Notes: a model not told the origin generated them from the letters alone. A stretch of 64,000 bases of DNA from Microstegium vimineum (GCA_022036555.1 CM039126.1:28501935-28565934), one strand, 5' to 3'. Shown: positions 33,315 through 46,019, numbered from the stretch's first letter. Made by a program: numbers and translations.

Positions 33315-35756
33315 ATGGGTGATAACTCCGACGTTAACCAGAGGAACATCATTGAAGTCTCCGAGGCCGATCTAAAAGATGATCAGAGGCTAGCCATGGA
33401 GCGGGCTATGGAGGAATACAAACAATTATATCTAAAATCCTTCAGCCTAAGCAGGAGCGGCGAAGCAATCCAGAAGCAAGATCCGTCGTTGCCACGGCAG
33501 GTCACGTATGACGCCAATCCTGGTAAGTTACAAGAGATGGTTAATTCTGCTTTAAATCAAGCATTAATTAGCCACTCCAGCGTGCAGTCCAATACTGTGT
33601 ACAATGCTGTCATGCAATCATTCAAAGAAGGACATGCACCTCAATATGTTGGTCCAGCGTATCATCAACCTGGATCGGCATCTATAATCCCATTGGCTAC
33701 CCCAATGGCGTCTTCCACTCCTGTGGAGCCGTCTGCCGATGTGGCTACACCGCCAAGGCCGAGTCCTGATAGCATCACCAAGCTCAACACAGATCCAGTG
33801 GCGTCGGCAATTTCAGGACCTGCTATCCAAACTCAACTAGCTCCTGCCAACTGGTGGGGATACGGTATGCCTCCAAATCAATCTGCTGGTTCTAATCTGG
33901 TGTAGGAAGATAGCTCAGCTTGGAAGGGATCCATGGCATCGGCAATGCAATCATAGCCGGTGGCCCCTATGATGCATTACTGTATGCCCTCTCCAAATGT
34001 ACAAGTGCCATCAGAAGATTTCCAAATAATTCCCAAAATACCTCTGATGCCACCATCGGCAAGCTCTATGCTGATTCAACAGAACATAGCAGCTGGAAGT
34101 CAACCTATGCTGATGAATCCTCAAGCCGGAGTACTGGCGTCTCAAGGTAACCAATTTGTTGACTACTCTAAGATGCAGGAGCAGCAGGCGCCAGTTAGCT
34201 ATCAGCCATCGGTAAGTCACATGTCGATGATTTACAATCCTGGATGGACTAACCAACCGCCGGTTCAACAGCCTGGCATATCAATGTATCAGTATGGGAG
34301 TCCAGCAAACATTCAGAGTGGAGCATCGGTACAACAACCGATGAATTCAATGCCTCCTAATCCAGTGAATGTACAACATTGCCCATCGGCAGGTCAGCCG
34401 ATGCATAACGTCCAGATGACTGGTGCTGCGCCCATGCCAACTACTCCGAATCATCTTCCATCAAGATTTGAAGGGGCGCATTAGCCGGCTCCACCAGTCA
34501 GCAGCCAACCAATGAGTCGGCAAGAGCAGGATGCATATTGGGCCAATAGGATCGCCGAAGTAATGAAAGAGCAATTCGGCATCAAACCCAAGGTCAGCAC
34601 ATATTCTTATTGGACTCCGTATCCTCCAGCATATGACTTGATTCCTCTCCCAAATCGGTACAAAGTGCCTGATTTTACCAAGTTCTCCGGCCAAGATGAC
34701 ACATCAACGATGAAGCATATTAATCGCTTCATTATCCAGTGTGGAGAAGCTACCAGCAGAGAGGAACTCAGGTTGAGATTGTTTTCTTCATCATTGTCTA
34801 GATCGGCATTCACATGGTTTATATCATTGCCTCCAAACTCTGTAATCACATGGGCCGATCTAGAGAGACAATTTTATAAATACTTCTTCGCTGACATACA
34901 TGAAAAGAAGCTTACCGATTTGGTCAAACTGAGGCAACGCAATGACGAATCGGTAGAGAACTTTGTTCAGAGGCTGCGGGACGTGAAAAATAAATGTTAC
35001 AGCCTAGTGCTTGATGATCGGCAACTGGCAGATTTGGCCTTCCAAGGATTACTGCCGCACATCAAGGACAAATATGCATCTCAGGGGTTTGAAAGTCTAA
35101 GTCATCTGGTGCAAAGGATTGCCGATCAAGATATCAAAACCTTTGAGCCCCGAAAGACTTGGAATAAGGTGACCTTCATCGGGCAAGAAGAAGACTCTGG
35201 GTTAGATGAAGAGCTAAGCATCGGCGCGGCGGAGTGGGTGAAGGATAAGAAATCTGTGTCTTGTCCGTTCGGCCAGAAAGAAGCTGAGAGGTTCACCTTT
35301 GACATCACCAAGGCCGATAGGATGTTTGACTTGTTACTTCAAGAAGGGCGAATCAAGTTAGCGCCTAACCAAGTAATTCCATCGGCTGAAGAGCTCAAGA
35401 AGACCAGGTACTGCAAGTGGCACAATGCAACTTCCCACAGTACCAATGACTGCAAGGTATTCAGGCAACAGTTGCAGTCAGAGATTGAATCTGGACGAAT
35501 TAAATTTGAAAATTCTAAAGTCCAGAAACCAATGAAGATTGATCAGCACCCGTTTCCAAATAATATGGTGGAAACTAGTGGAAAGACCAAAGTGCTGACA
35601 TCGGAAGCTGCCAGGAAGAGTGTATCGGTAGATCCCAACCATCAAGTAACTGAGCACGACGAGAGGAGGTTTGCCGATGATAGAAAAGGCAAGAGAGTTG
35701 CCGAGGAAGGTGGCAGTGCCAGAAGGGCTCCTGGTGTTGTAATCACGCACAAATAG
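33315..35756 (+). pseudogene. gag of G2 (one frame with internal stops)
   Basis: Starting with ATG 33315, soon after the PBS, the same frame runs to 35756 but is cut by stops near 33903, 33951 and 34482. The N-terminal third is Gln/Pro/Ser-rich and low complexity. The gag core at about 34660-35130 (FTKFSGQDDTSTMKHINRF, FTWFISLPPNSVITWADLE, LRQRNDESVENFVQRLRD) is the classic retrotransposon gag domain. A knuckle-like CKWHNATSHSTNDCKVF follows. It would form the particle shell. The lack of frameshifts across 2.4 kb agrees with recent insertion. Confidence 0.8.
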
Positions 35757-36307
35757 TCAAGGCAAGAGTATCGGCAATCGCAAAAGGAGCGACATCGGCA
35801 GGAAGAAGACGAACACCAAGAATGGCTTCGGCATAAGGACCACTGGAAGTGCCCCTTCTTCGTTCACTGTTGGGAAGAAGGCATCAAGCTGCCTACTGCC
35901 GATAATTGCCCCGAGTGCAATGGATATTACACTGTCGATCGGTCAGGTAAGAGACCTTGTTTTGATGATCAGGCGTCCAGGTATGCTAGGCCGCTCAGAG
36001 AGAAGAGATCGGTGCATGACCGACTGGGGGGCAAGCTCAGCGCGCATAACCGGCTTGGCAGGCGTGTTGATCAAGAGGAGCTTGAGGAGATGGCAAACGC
36101 AAGGGTGCCTGATGAAGAAATATTCTCCAGGGATCCAAACGTCAGAAGAAGTGCCGATGCAAGCAGTGGAAAGCAGCACCAGCCTGTCTAGAAAACCAAG
36201 CTCCCCCAGTGGTGCCCTAAGGGTCTGACAAAGACTTAGAAAAGAAGAATCCAGCGCGAACACCAAGGCGACCTATATGGCAGTGAAAGTCCTCCAAGGG
36301 GAAAGCA

Positions 36308-37009
36308 GTGGAGGCCAAAACACAAGGACGGGATCCATCGGTAGAAATCAATATGGTTGTCATATTGCCGATGGAGTTCATGACACCTGTCAGCGATGAT
36401 GAGGAGACTGCAGAGATGGCGCAATTGGTCTTGGATCCGATGGTAGCTGTATTTGAGAAGCCTGCCGATGATGAGAGGCAGCACCTGAGGGCTCTGTTCG
36501 TTAAGGGCAAAGTGGATGGACAGCCTGTGACAAAGATGCTGGTGGATGGTGGCACGTCAATAAACATAATGCCATATGTCTTGTTCAGGAAGCTTGGAAA
36601 AGGCGACCAAGACTTAGTCAAAACGGACATGAAGCTCAAGGACTTTGAAGGCAATGTGTCGACAGCTATGGGAGTCGTATGTGTTGACTTAACCATCGGC
36701 AGTAAAACTTTGCCGACAACATTTTTTGTAATCAGTGGCAAAGGCACCTACAACTTGCTCCTAGGAAGGGATTGGATCCACGCCAATTGCTGTATTCCTT
36801 CCACCATGCATCAGAGCCTTGTACAGTGGATCGGAGACAAGATTGAAGTCGTCCGCAGTGAGACCCCATCGATTGTTGCGTTGGCAGAATCAGAAACTTA
36901 TGAGCAAACCAGATGCATATCAGGTGAAGCTTGGGACACGGAGTTCCTCAAAGTTGCCGATTACCGCAATAAACCGATCCAAGCAGTTGGTCCTGAAGAA
37001 GAGTTTTAA
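36308..37009 (+). pseudogene. Protease region of G2 pol
   Basis: The frame has an upstream acidic stretch, LFVKGKVDGQPV and the retropepsin active site MLVDGGTSINIMP. The second protease motif NLLLGRDWIH is also present, so the catalytic residues are there. It is in a different frame from gag (stops lie between 35757 and 36307) and ends at 37007-37009, overlapping the RT frame start by a base. Retropepsin would cut the Gag-Pol polyprotein. Confidence 0.8.
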
Positions 37010-38804
37010 TGGATCGGTTCGCTGATAATGGAAAACTGGGACAGGGTTTCACATCTGCCGATGATTTACTTGAGGTAGACATCGGCGATGATAGTAAACA
37101 TAGGCCTACTTTTATTAGTGCTAATTTAGATTCCCAATGTAAACAGCAGTTGACCGATTTATTAAAAGAATACAAAGATTGTTTTGCTTGGGATTATACG
37201 GAGATGCCTGGTTTAGACCGATCAATAGTCGAACATCGGTTACCTATTAAGTCTGGTTTTCAACCACATCGGCAACCTGCACGCCGATGTAATCCTAATA
37301 TTTTACCTGACATTAAGGCTGAGATTATAAAGTTAATTGAAGCTGGATTTATTCAGCAATGCCGATATGCTGAGTGGATTTCTAATGTGGTTCCTATTTA
37401 CAAGAAAATGGAAAACTTCGTGTTTGTATTGATTTTAGGAATCTTAACAAGGCTATGCCGATGGATGGCTACCCGATGCCCGTTGCCGATCTGCTGATTG
37501 ATGCTGCTGCTGGACATCAAATCATTAGCTTCATGGATGGCAATGCTGGATATAATCAAATATTCATGGCTGAAGAAGACATATCCAAAACTGCTTTCAG
37601 ATGTCCAGGTCATGTCGGTTTATTTGAATGGGTTGTCATGAATTTTGGCTTGAAGAATGCCGGTGCTATTTATCAGAGAGTGATGAATTTCATCTTTCAT
37701 AAGTATATCGGCACAATAGTCGAAATCTATATTGATGATGTGGTGGTTAAGTCTGGAAATTTTGAGAAGCATCTTGCCGATTTGCAAAAAATATTGGGAT
37801 GCGCAAGGGAGCATGGGTTAAAGATGAATCCTAACAAGTGTGCATTTGGTGTATCGGCAGGACAGTTTCTGGGCTTTATGGTGCATCAAAGAGGCATTGA
37901 GATCGACAGAAAGTCTATTGACGCAATTAATAAAGTAGTTGCTCCTACAAACAAGACTGAGCTGCAATCTTTGATCAGTAAGATTAATTTTATTAGAAGA
38001 TTTATATCCAACTTATCTGGTAAGATTAAATCTTTTGGTCCATTACTGAAGCTGAAAGCCGATCAAGAGTTTGTATGGAAAGAAGAGCAGCAGTTAGCTT
38101 TGGAGGAGATCAAGAAATATTTAGTAAACCCTCCAGTCTTGGTTCCACCTCAACACGGGAAGCCTTTCAGGTTGTATTTGTCTGCCGATGATGGCGCTAT
38201 CGGATCAGCATTGATTCAAGAATTTGAAGGGGGAGAACGTGTAATATATTATTTGAGCAGGAGGCTGGTGGATGCTGAAACCAGGTATTCGGCCATAGAG
38301 AGATTATGCTTATGTTTGTAATTCTCTTGCATAAAATTGAGGCATTATTTATTGTCGGCTGAATGCACCGTCATCTGCAAAGATGATGTGGTTAAGTATA
38401 TGCTGTCGATGCCGATATTAAGTGGGAGAATCGGCAAGTGGATTCTGGCACTTTCGGAATTTGATCTAAGGTATGAATCGGCTAAGGAAGTTAAGGGTCA
38501 GGTGATGGCTGATTTTGTTACGCAGCATTGCAATATGGTAAGCTCTGTGGAGATTGCTCCTTGGACTTTGTTCTTTGATGGATCTACGTGCAAGGAAGGA
38601 GCAGGTATCGATGTTCTCTTAATTTCACCCCAAGGGCGGAAGTATGAGATCTCGTTGCCGATTGTTGCTACCTCAACAAACAATCAGGCTGAGTATCAAG
38701 CTTTGATAAAAGGGTTGGAATTGCTCAGAGTAGTGCATGCCGATGCCGTTGAAAATCTTCGGCGACTCTATGTTGGTGATCAATCAGTGGACTGGAGTAT
38801 ATGA
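37009..38804 (+). pseudogene. Reverse transcriptase and RNase H of G2, frameshifted
   Basis: The first part (37009-37497) holds the RT N-terminus (FAWDYTEMPGLDRSIVEHRL, GFIQQCRYAEWISNVV). After a frameshift near 37410-37455 the second part has GHQIISFMDGNAGYNQIFM, the catalytic YIDDVVVKS and a palm-thumb region to 38321. A stop at 38319-38321 precedes the RNase H part (38337-38804) with LFFDGSTCKEGAGIDVLL and NNQAEYQALIKGLELL. Another shift near 38740-38800 leads into the connection to integrase. These enzymes would copy the element RNA to DNA. The breaks prevent a full polyprotein. Confidence 0.85.
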
Positions 38805-40244
38805 ATGCAAAAGTGAAGTGTTGATTGCACACCATGAGAGGTGTTTGCGACTGTTGAAGGAATTCAAAGAGTACCGCCTTGAGTATATTCCTAGGTTGCA
38901 TAACGAAGAGGCCAATCGGTTGGCACAGAATGCTTTAGGGTATCAGCCGATTCAAGAAATCGTGACATCGGTAACAGTTCCCGATGACTGGAAAAAAGAG
39001 ATTGCCGATTACTTAAAAGATCCATCTAAGAAGGTTGAAAGGCGTCTGAGGTTTCAAGCTACTAAGTATGTGCTCCTCGACGATGAATTGTATTATCGGA
39101 TGATTGATGGAGTTTTACTCAGGTGCCTTGGGAAAGAGGAGTCAAAAGAGTTGATGGGTGAAATCCATGAAGGTGTGTGTGGAGCGCATCAATCGGCATT
39201 CAAGATGAAGTGGATGATTAAGCAGAATGGATATTATTGGCCGACAATTCTTGAAGACTGCTTCAATTACTTCAAAGGGTGCTAGGATTGTCAGAAGTTT
39301 AGAAATGTGTAGAGGGCACCTGCATCGGCAATGAATCCTATAATTAAGCCTTGGCCGTTTAGAGGATGGGCTATTGATCTCATCGGTAAAATTTATCCAC
39401 CATCAAGTAAGGGGCATAAGTTTATACTTGTTGCGACCGATTACTTCACTAAATGGGTTGAAGCAATTCCTTTAAAGAAGGTAACATCGGCAAACATGGT
39501 GGATTTTGTAAAAGAACACATTGTTTACCGATTCGGTATTCCTCAAACTATTACTACCGATCAAGGAACCATGTTCACATCGGGAGAGTTTGATGAATTC
39601 TCTGCTAATATGGGGTTTAAGGTATTGAATTCTTCTCCTTATTATGCTCAAGCTAACGGTCAAGCTGAAGCGACTAATAAATGAGTTATTAAGCTTATCA
39701 AACGCAAAATTGAAGAGAACCCTAGAAGGTGGCATGTGATGTTGAATGAAGCCTTATGGTCATATCGGATGGCTTGTCATGGTGCAACCAAAGTTTCGCC
39801 GTATCAGTTAGTCTATGGACACGATGCTGTCCTGCCTTGGGAAATTAAAACTGGTTCTAGGCGATTATCTTTTCAAGATCAATTGACGACCGATGATTAT
39901 GCCACTCTTATGAAAGATGAGTTGGAAGATTTAGCAAGTCATCGGTTGAGGGCTTTGATTAGTATTGAAGAAATAAGAAAAGGGTTGCTAGGTGGTATGA
40001 CAAGAAAGTAAAAGTGAAGCAATTTGCCGATGGTGATCTAGTATGGAGGTTGATTTTACCGATTGGGACTAAAAGTTCTAAGTTTGGAAAATGGTCTCCT
40101 AACTGGGAAGGTCCTTATCGGATAAAACAGTCTGCTCCTGGCAATGCCTATATTTTAGAAACTCTCGAAGGAGTTGCATTCTCCAGAGCAATCAACGGGA
40201 AATACTTAAAGAAATATTACCCTAGTATTTGGGTAGACGCATAG
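38737..40244 (+). pseudogene. Integrase of G2, with stops and a frameshift
   Basis: The zinc-binding part (HEGVCGAHQSAFKMKWMIKQ to FKGC) ends in a stop at 39283-39285. The catalytic core follows with WAIDLIGKIYPP (first Asp), TTDQGTMFTSGE (second Asp) and ANGQAEATNK (Glu), so the D,D,E triad is present. Stops occur at 39310-39312 and 39682-39684. After 40011 the frame shifts into a C-terminal part (WEGPYRIKQSAPGNAYILET) typical of Gypsy integrase ends. Integrase would insert the cDNA. Confidence 0.85.
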
Positions 40245-40603
40245 AATGCTCGTTTGAATGCCGATGAAAGAGAAAGTTATAATACATCGGTAAAAGTGTA
40301 CTGACATTATGTTACAGAGCAAAATCAAGTATCAATGTTACATTTGCCGATACAATGAATAGATTACAACAAGGATTGGATGGCTGATATCGCATGCAAG
40401 CGAATTTGCTCTATCTCCTCCATCTCCTTGGCATCGGCATCGGCAGACCCTTCCATAGGCTTGATTTTCTTCTTCAGCGCAATGGCTTGTCGGGCGTTTG
40501 TGTCCCTTTCTTGCCGAAGAGCTTTGATGGTATCAGGCAGTTGAGCTTTCTTTTGACCGGCTATAGTCAGGGCTTCATCAACTATCTTCAGTTCAACCAG
40601 TAG

Positions 40604-43595
40604 CTATTTCTTCCTTGCCGATAGTTGAATGATCTCCTGCTCAAGGTCGGCGCCAGAGGCTTCTACTTGGACGATGCTCTTGTGCTTTTCATCGGCAGTC
40701 TGTTTGAATTTGAGCATTTCTTCTAGAAGCTTGGACTGGGCGTTCCTATTGGCAATGCGGCGTGAAATCCGCTGGTATTGGAGTTGGCGGCTCTCAAGGA
40801 ATGATTCCTGGAAGAGGATCTCTTCTGTATCGGCAGAGAGGTGGCCTTGGATGTCCTTGAATGCTATCTTTGCTGCAGTTGAATCTTGGATAAGCTGGGA
40901 TGTATCTTGTTGCAGCAGAGAAAGAAGTGCTTCAAGTTTAAGTTTAACCTCTGTCGATAAAGTTGGAGCAGAGCTTTCTTCATCTTCGTCTTCATCAGGA
41001 GGATTGACGGCGAAGGAGAATAGGCTGTCTGCTGGAGCGGAGGCTTCTTGGTTCTCATCCTCGTCCTGGAGGTTGACGCCGAAAGAGAACAAGCTGTCTG
41101 GGGAGTCTTGGGCCTGAGAAAGAAGAAGTTAAGATGTGTCGATCGTGAGGCTATATTGCAAAATTTTAAATAGCCAACTTACCATCTTGAAGCGGGCTTC
41201 TTGCCTGGGACTTGGCATGTCAATTGGTACAACCTCATCCTGGAGATCGGCAGCAGTTGCCGATGAGCACGCTTCTGTTGGAGAAGCGGTTGGTGCTGTT
41301 GGTGCTGTTGATGGCGCTGTCTCTGCCGTTGTGATCGGTTCCTGCGGTGGTGGTGCCGTCCCCTGGTCAGGATTCTCATCTGGTGTAGGCACTAGTGCCG
41401 ATACCGATGTTGTTGGTTCTACGGTGGCGGCGTTGCTTCCTGGATTGGAGTTTCTTCCATTGGCTATTCAGGAGCAGATGCCGATGGTTGTTCTGCTGTT
41501 GGTGCATCGGCAGCGGTTGGTGATACAGCTAGGGTAGCTCGCCTCAAGCGTTTCCACTTTGGCGCAACGGTAGGCGAACCGACCCGTTTTTGTTGCGAAG
41601 CCTGGGGGGCATCGGCAACAGAAGTTGGAGTTCGTGCAGCTACCGATGGTCTCATTGCCTGAAAATATTTGGTGCAAGTTACATAAAGTAAATGTTGCCA
41701 ATAAGCAGTGTATGATCGGTATAAGTAAAGATAAGATTTACTGCAAAAGCCCATGTCAAAGTAGCAGCAGCAGCCGATGTAGCCGTGGGTGTCGACTTGG
41801 GCTTGAGAGTAACCTTAGGTACCTTCCGAGGGGTGAAGGCAGCCAGCGTGGGGGCATTATTGCCGATGAGTGATATGGGATTCATCATTCGGAGGTTGAA
41901 AGGCTTGCCACTCCTGCTCATCTTGGGGATCGGATCATCGACCTGTTAAGCATAAGAAAGTCAGATGCTGATGATAGGAATAAATTAAGAGGAATGCATC
42001 AGAAATTGAAAACTTACTGATCGGCGTCAATTATTTGCCGATAGTAGTGAGATGACTTGGCAAAGAGTTGATGTCTCCATTCTTGCCACCAGAATTTATA
42101 TTCCTCCGTAATGAAGGATGTTGGTGCCCAGGAGGATAAGTCAATATCTGAAATGTCGGCATTTGGGGGGAGATTGACGACTTTGTTCCAGTCCATGGCG
42201 CTGGAGATGACTTGTCGTGGTTTTACAACCTTGGCATAGCAGAGCTTGATCGGTAGTTGGCCGAACGCCAGTTGTCTTGCTGCTGCTGCTGGGTAGTAGA
42301 ACTCAAAGGATGGAGGAGTGTTCTTTCCAGTTCCAAAAATATTGACTGGAATGGCTCGGGGGATGATACTGGCCTTCATGATCACTGTGTTATGAGGCAC
42401 ATTCCCATCGGTAAGGTTGAACAGCAGGGGAAATCGGTTGTCTTCATCAATATATGGCCACCATAGCCGTTCTGAAGTAGGAATTCCATTGTAAAACTTT
42501 TGGAAAAACATGCCGAACTGCTCTGCATCGGCATCGGTTCCTGGCAATACTATGATGGCCTCTCCGAAGTTGAGTGGAGGACGAGTTGCCGATTCATCAT
42601 CCCCATATTTGTAATTTTCTGATATGTCCCTTGGGAATTGCTGAGCAAACAAGTCAAACTGAAGGACTTTATACATGTGTGCGTTCAACCACATGTTTAT
42701 GAACCACCAGGGGCCTCCGAGGTTGCCGATGGACTCGCCTAGCAGTAACTTCTTGGACACTTGGTGCAAGAGGCGGTATACTGATCCAAGAAGATATCGG
42801 CCAAGGGGAAGTCTTGTTCCATCGGCTAAGAGTTCTGCAGCTGGGAAACACATTGTAGTCGGACCGACTGTTTTGCCACAAAAGATAAACTTTTTCGGCC
42901 ACATGTTCAGAAAAATGGCATGCTCTCTGTCTTACCGATCCAGTCTTTTGGTATTCCTGGATGTAACCGGTCCAACCGCCGATATTCCGAGTGTTCACTT
43001 TATACTCAGCTTTCCTATTGAACAGAGTGAATGTATCGGTAGAAGAGACGTCCAGGCCAGTCAGCATATGCACATCGGCAAGGGTAGGGGTGGCTGGTCC
43101 ATGTCTGAATAGAAAGGCGTTCATGGTGTCAGACCAGAAGTAGGAGGCTGCTATCAGCATGTTTTCGTTTTTCTCCATATCGGCAATGGAGAGCCTGATG
43201 CACTGATCCAGACTACGCTCTGACCAGTAAACTTGTTGTGTTCTAACGACCCTAAGGTACCAGTTCTTCCACCCTTTGGTGGGCTTGGACCATGAACGGA
43301 AGGCGTCCTTCCATAATCCTAAACTGAAGCATTCAGATCTAAAAGGAATACGGTTAGTTTCCGCGTTGATCATGTAACTAGGATCAGGGTTGCCCATTGG
43401 GCCTAGGCAGTTGAAGTTAGAATGCTCGAGGGGGATCACTACTTTGTTGTACAGTTCCTGGGTTTCAAAAGGAAAAGGAAGGATCAAATAAGGAGATTGA
43501 AAAAGATTGCAAAAATTTATACAGGAAAGGAACTAGCAGGAGATTGGATGAGGAGGAAGTGGATTTACCTTAGGGATGTCGACTTGAATCGCCAT
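40604..43595 (-). pseudogene. Plant mobile domain (PMD) gene carried antisense in G2
   Basis: Exon 1 (43595-43569) encodes nine residues starting MAIQVDIPK and ends at a GT donor. An acceptor CAG precedes exon 2 at 43457 (ELYNKVVIPLEHSNFNCLGP). The next 450 codons carry the PMD signature: SYFWSDTMNAFLFRHGPATP, TLADVHMLTGLDV, then WPKKFIFCGKTVGPTT and GGPWWFINMWLNAH. A frame change lies near 42900. Further pieces down to 40604 are Pro/Ala-rich, then a coiled-coil (LLEEMLKFKQTADEKHKSIV) with a duplicated SLFSF(G/A)VN motif. PMD proteins in plants are linked to transposons and, when domesticated (MAIL1/MAIN), to silencing and development. Introns are visible though the gene sits inside a retroelement, where spliced sense copies would lose them; its antisense position preserves them. 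Confidence 0.75.
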
Positions 43596-44007
43596 TGGAG
43601 CTGAGAGAGTTCTTGCGGTTCGTACTAGGCTTTGGGAAAGCACTGTTACTTGAGCTCGAGAGGGTGTTCTTCGGAGACGCCGCCGGAGGTTGAAGACGAA
43701 GGCAGATGAAAAAGTGAAAGTGGGCCTAGGGTAAAAAGTAAGTTGGATCATGGTAATTTTTATAGACCTAGGTCAGGGGTATTTGGAATTTCTGCTCATA
43801 CTGTACAGGAATGTGGAGAGGCCTGCAGTGGGTGTGCGCGATAATCAAGGAGATATGATTGGATTTGCAACTGTTTGTGCTATAATCGAAGAGTTTTATT
43901 AATAAACTGCAGTTCTACGCGCGAAGATCGAGGAAGTTGTGCAGTTATCTTGGAAGTAACGGCTACAGTAGAGAGAATTTCGGCACATAAAATATTATAC
44001 ACTCCGA

Positions 44008-44021
44008 AATTGGGGGGCATG
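44008..44021 (+). other. Polypurine tract of G2
   Basis: The bases aaattggggggcatg directly precede the 3' LTR at 44022. The G run is in the position where plus-strand DNA synthesis is primed. Confidence 0.6.
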
Positions 44022-45076
44022 TGTTGACACCGTTTTTCGGCATGTGTCAAATGAACTAAGACTTGTGTTGATCGGTGGTTGTTTTCTATCGGCATCAGAA
44101 AGTTATCAGTTGAATTTGCCGATGAGAAAAATGTTGCAGGAAAGTTTGTTGCCGATGAAGATTGGATGATTCTTAATTGGTGAAGTCAAGTCGCCCGAGC
44201 TGCAAAGTTGCTGATCCCGATTGCCGATGAGGAGATGTTACCGATGCCAATAGAAGGTTGCCAGTGCAAGGTTGCCGATCGGAAAGTATTGCCGATGCCG
44301 ATGGACATGGAGTGCCGATGGACACAGGATGACTTGGCGTTTGACGTTAGCAAGGGATAGCTGATGGTGAAAAAAGGGAAGTCGCGGATTGAGGGAGTCT
44401 GCCGATGGAAAGTTTTCATCGAAAGAAAGACATAAGGAAACTGGTGATTTTATACCAGTATTAATATAATAATTTGAGTCCGACTCTTGCACGAGTCGTT
44501 TGTTTCCTTTAAAATAGAGGTGTCTATTTAGGAAAGTAATATTGTTATTTGGGTCCGACTCCTGCGCGAGTTAGTTATTTCCTTTAAGGTAGGAGTTTTG
44601 TTTGGAAAAGGTATGAGTTGTGTCTCTGTACAACTCTCCATGCGGGAGTATAAATATGTGCCCAAGGGCTGCGTGTAAAGACAATCAATCGAATCAAAAT
44701 CAAATCAATTTACTCTTATTCTACTTTTACTGCAATTTACCCTTTTTTGCATTAGTCTTAGTTTATCAACGAGTTCTTCAAGCTTCGACGGGCTGCATCA
44801 CCCTGATCTCTGTCAAACCCTTGTAAATTCCGCGTGGGAGTACCTCTGAGCCTTGACATCCGGGCGCATTGTTGGTGTCTCGTTCAGCTCTGCTCTAGTT
44901 ATCCTGATCAAGTCCCAATCTTGGCATCCGGGCGCATCGCCGTTGTCTTGATTGAATCTTATTCGAATTATTGTCCTTATCGATTAACTGGTCAAATTGA
45001 CTGGCACACCCTCGGATATCGAATTTCGGGTATAAGCCCGAGGTGTTCGCAGATCCTGACGCTTTTTGCATCAACA
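44022..45076 (+). repeat. 3' LTR of G2
   Basis: This copy has the same length (1055 bp) and ends as 32209-33263, with about twenty substitutions by eye and no indels noticed. Its TATAAATA box is at 44649-44656. It is followed by the duplication ccttt (45077-45081) and the rest of the Copia LTR. Confidence 0.92.
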
Positions 45077-45081
45077 CCTTT

Positions 45082-45240
45082 GATGAGTAGAAAAGTCACC
45101 ATAAGAATTTGGGTACCTCCACCTTCTCTATATGTTCCTCTTTTTGTTCTTCCCTCCTTGTCATCTCAATAGATCTCATTAGATCTTGAATTAAGCGGTT
45201 ATCAACACCAAAACCCACTTAGGGCTTGATATCACATTCA
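45082..45240 (-). repeat. 3' LTR of the Copia element, second part
   Basis: The sequence from gatgagtagaaaagtcacc to ...atatcacattca matches the end of the right LTR (about 55980-56138). It completes the interrupted LTR to about 1.2 kb. Confidence 0.9.
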
Positions 45241-46019
45241 ATCTCCCCCTTTTTGGTGATTGATGACAACTCAATTCAAGCTTACAAAAGAATAATCATA
45301 AATCTGAGATTTGCAATCATGGGTGTAGAGAACTCCCCCTGAATATGTGAATTGAGATTTGAATTCTCAAATTGGTATAATAAACCAAGTTTCACATATG
45401 CAAAGTGATTTGGGGCCTCCCCTACATCCATGCTTGTTGTGGGGTGCTCAAAATATGTGTCACATGATAAGACGTGATGCAAATGACAGTTTATATCAAA
45501 ATAAAAGCACTCAACCCTGGCTGTTGTAGCAGGGGGCGGCACTGCCGCCCTGGCTATAACAGTCAGGTAACAGCAAGGTTTCTACACAAGAAACAACAGG
45601 TCTAAAACAACTCAGACACAGAATTATGACAAGCTAAATCGAAAACCACAAATACATGTCCATATCCAACATAAATAGAGTCAAACTAGTGCCTTATTAC
45701 ATAAAATAGAGTTTTGCGGCGGCACTCAACTTCACAAACTAACAAACTAACTCTCAACGGATATGACATGAAGCTCAAACTACAGCGAAAAAGATTTGAC
45801 CCCCCTAAACCACTTCTCCCCCTTTGGCATCAAGCGCCAAAAAGAGAAGAAAAGAGAAGGGGAACCAATCACTCCTCATCCTCATCATCGCTGTAGATCA
45901 TGGCGCGGCCAGCCCTGTGTGTAGTCTATGTGAAGCGCTGACGGGCTGAACGGCGAGGTGGTGGTGCAGCGGTAGAAGGCCCTGCAATCCTCCTCATCCT
46001 CCTCCTCCTGCTGTTGCTG
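45241..46019 (-). other. Copia polypurine tract and 3' untranslated region
   Basis: Next to the LTR the minus strand reads CCAAAAAGGGGGAGAT (45241-45256), a strong polypurine tract as in Sireviruses. The rest is non-coding and holds one perfect 17-bp palindrome gggcggcactgccgccc (45534-45550). No other gene is seen. Confidence 0.7.

Larger units (their letters stand above)
32209..45076 (+). mobile_element. Tat-type Ty3/Gypsy element G2 with antisense cargo
   Basis: Identical-length LTRs (1055 bp, 32209-33263 and 44022-45076) and a perfect 5-bp duplication ccttt (32204-32208, 45077-45081) show an insertion into the Copia LTR. The internal order on the plus strand is PBS, gag, protease, RT, RNase H and integrase. 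An antisense plant-mobile-domain gene and a PPT follow. Extra ORFs between integrase and 3' LTR are known in the Tat lineage. The LTRs differ at about twenty sites by eye (about 2%), so the insertion is recent, yet coding frames carry several stops and shifts. Confidence 0.92.

Noticed and set aside
40629..41117. 162-codon plus-strand frame with many Ser
   Set aside because: It is antisense to the coiled-coil part of the PMD gene, whose minus-strand reading has better structure and links to upstream exons.
42669..43487. Treating the two overlapping PMD frames as two genes
   Set aside because: They are one domain split by a frame change near 42900. The second frame continues the family pattern.
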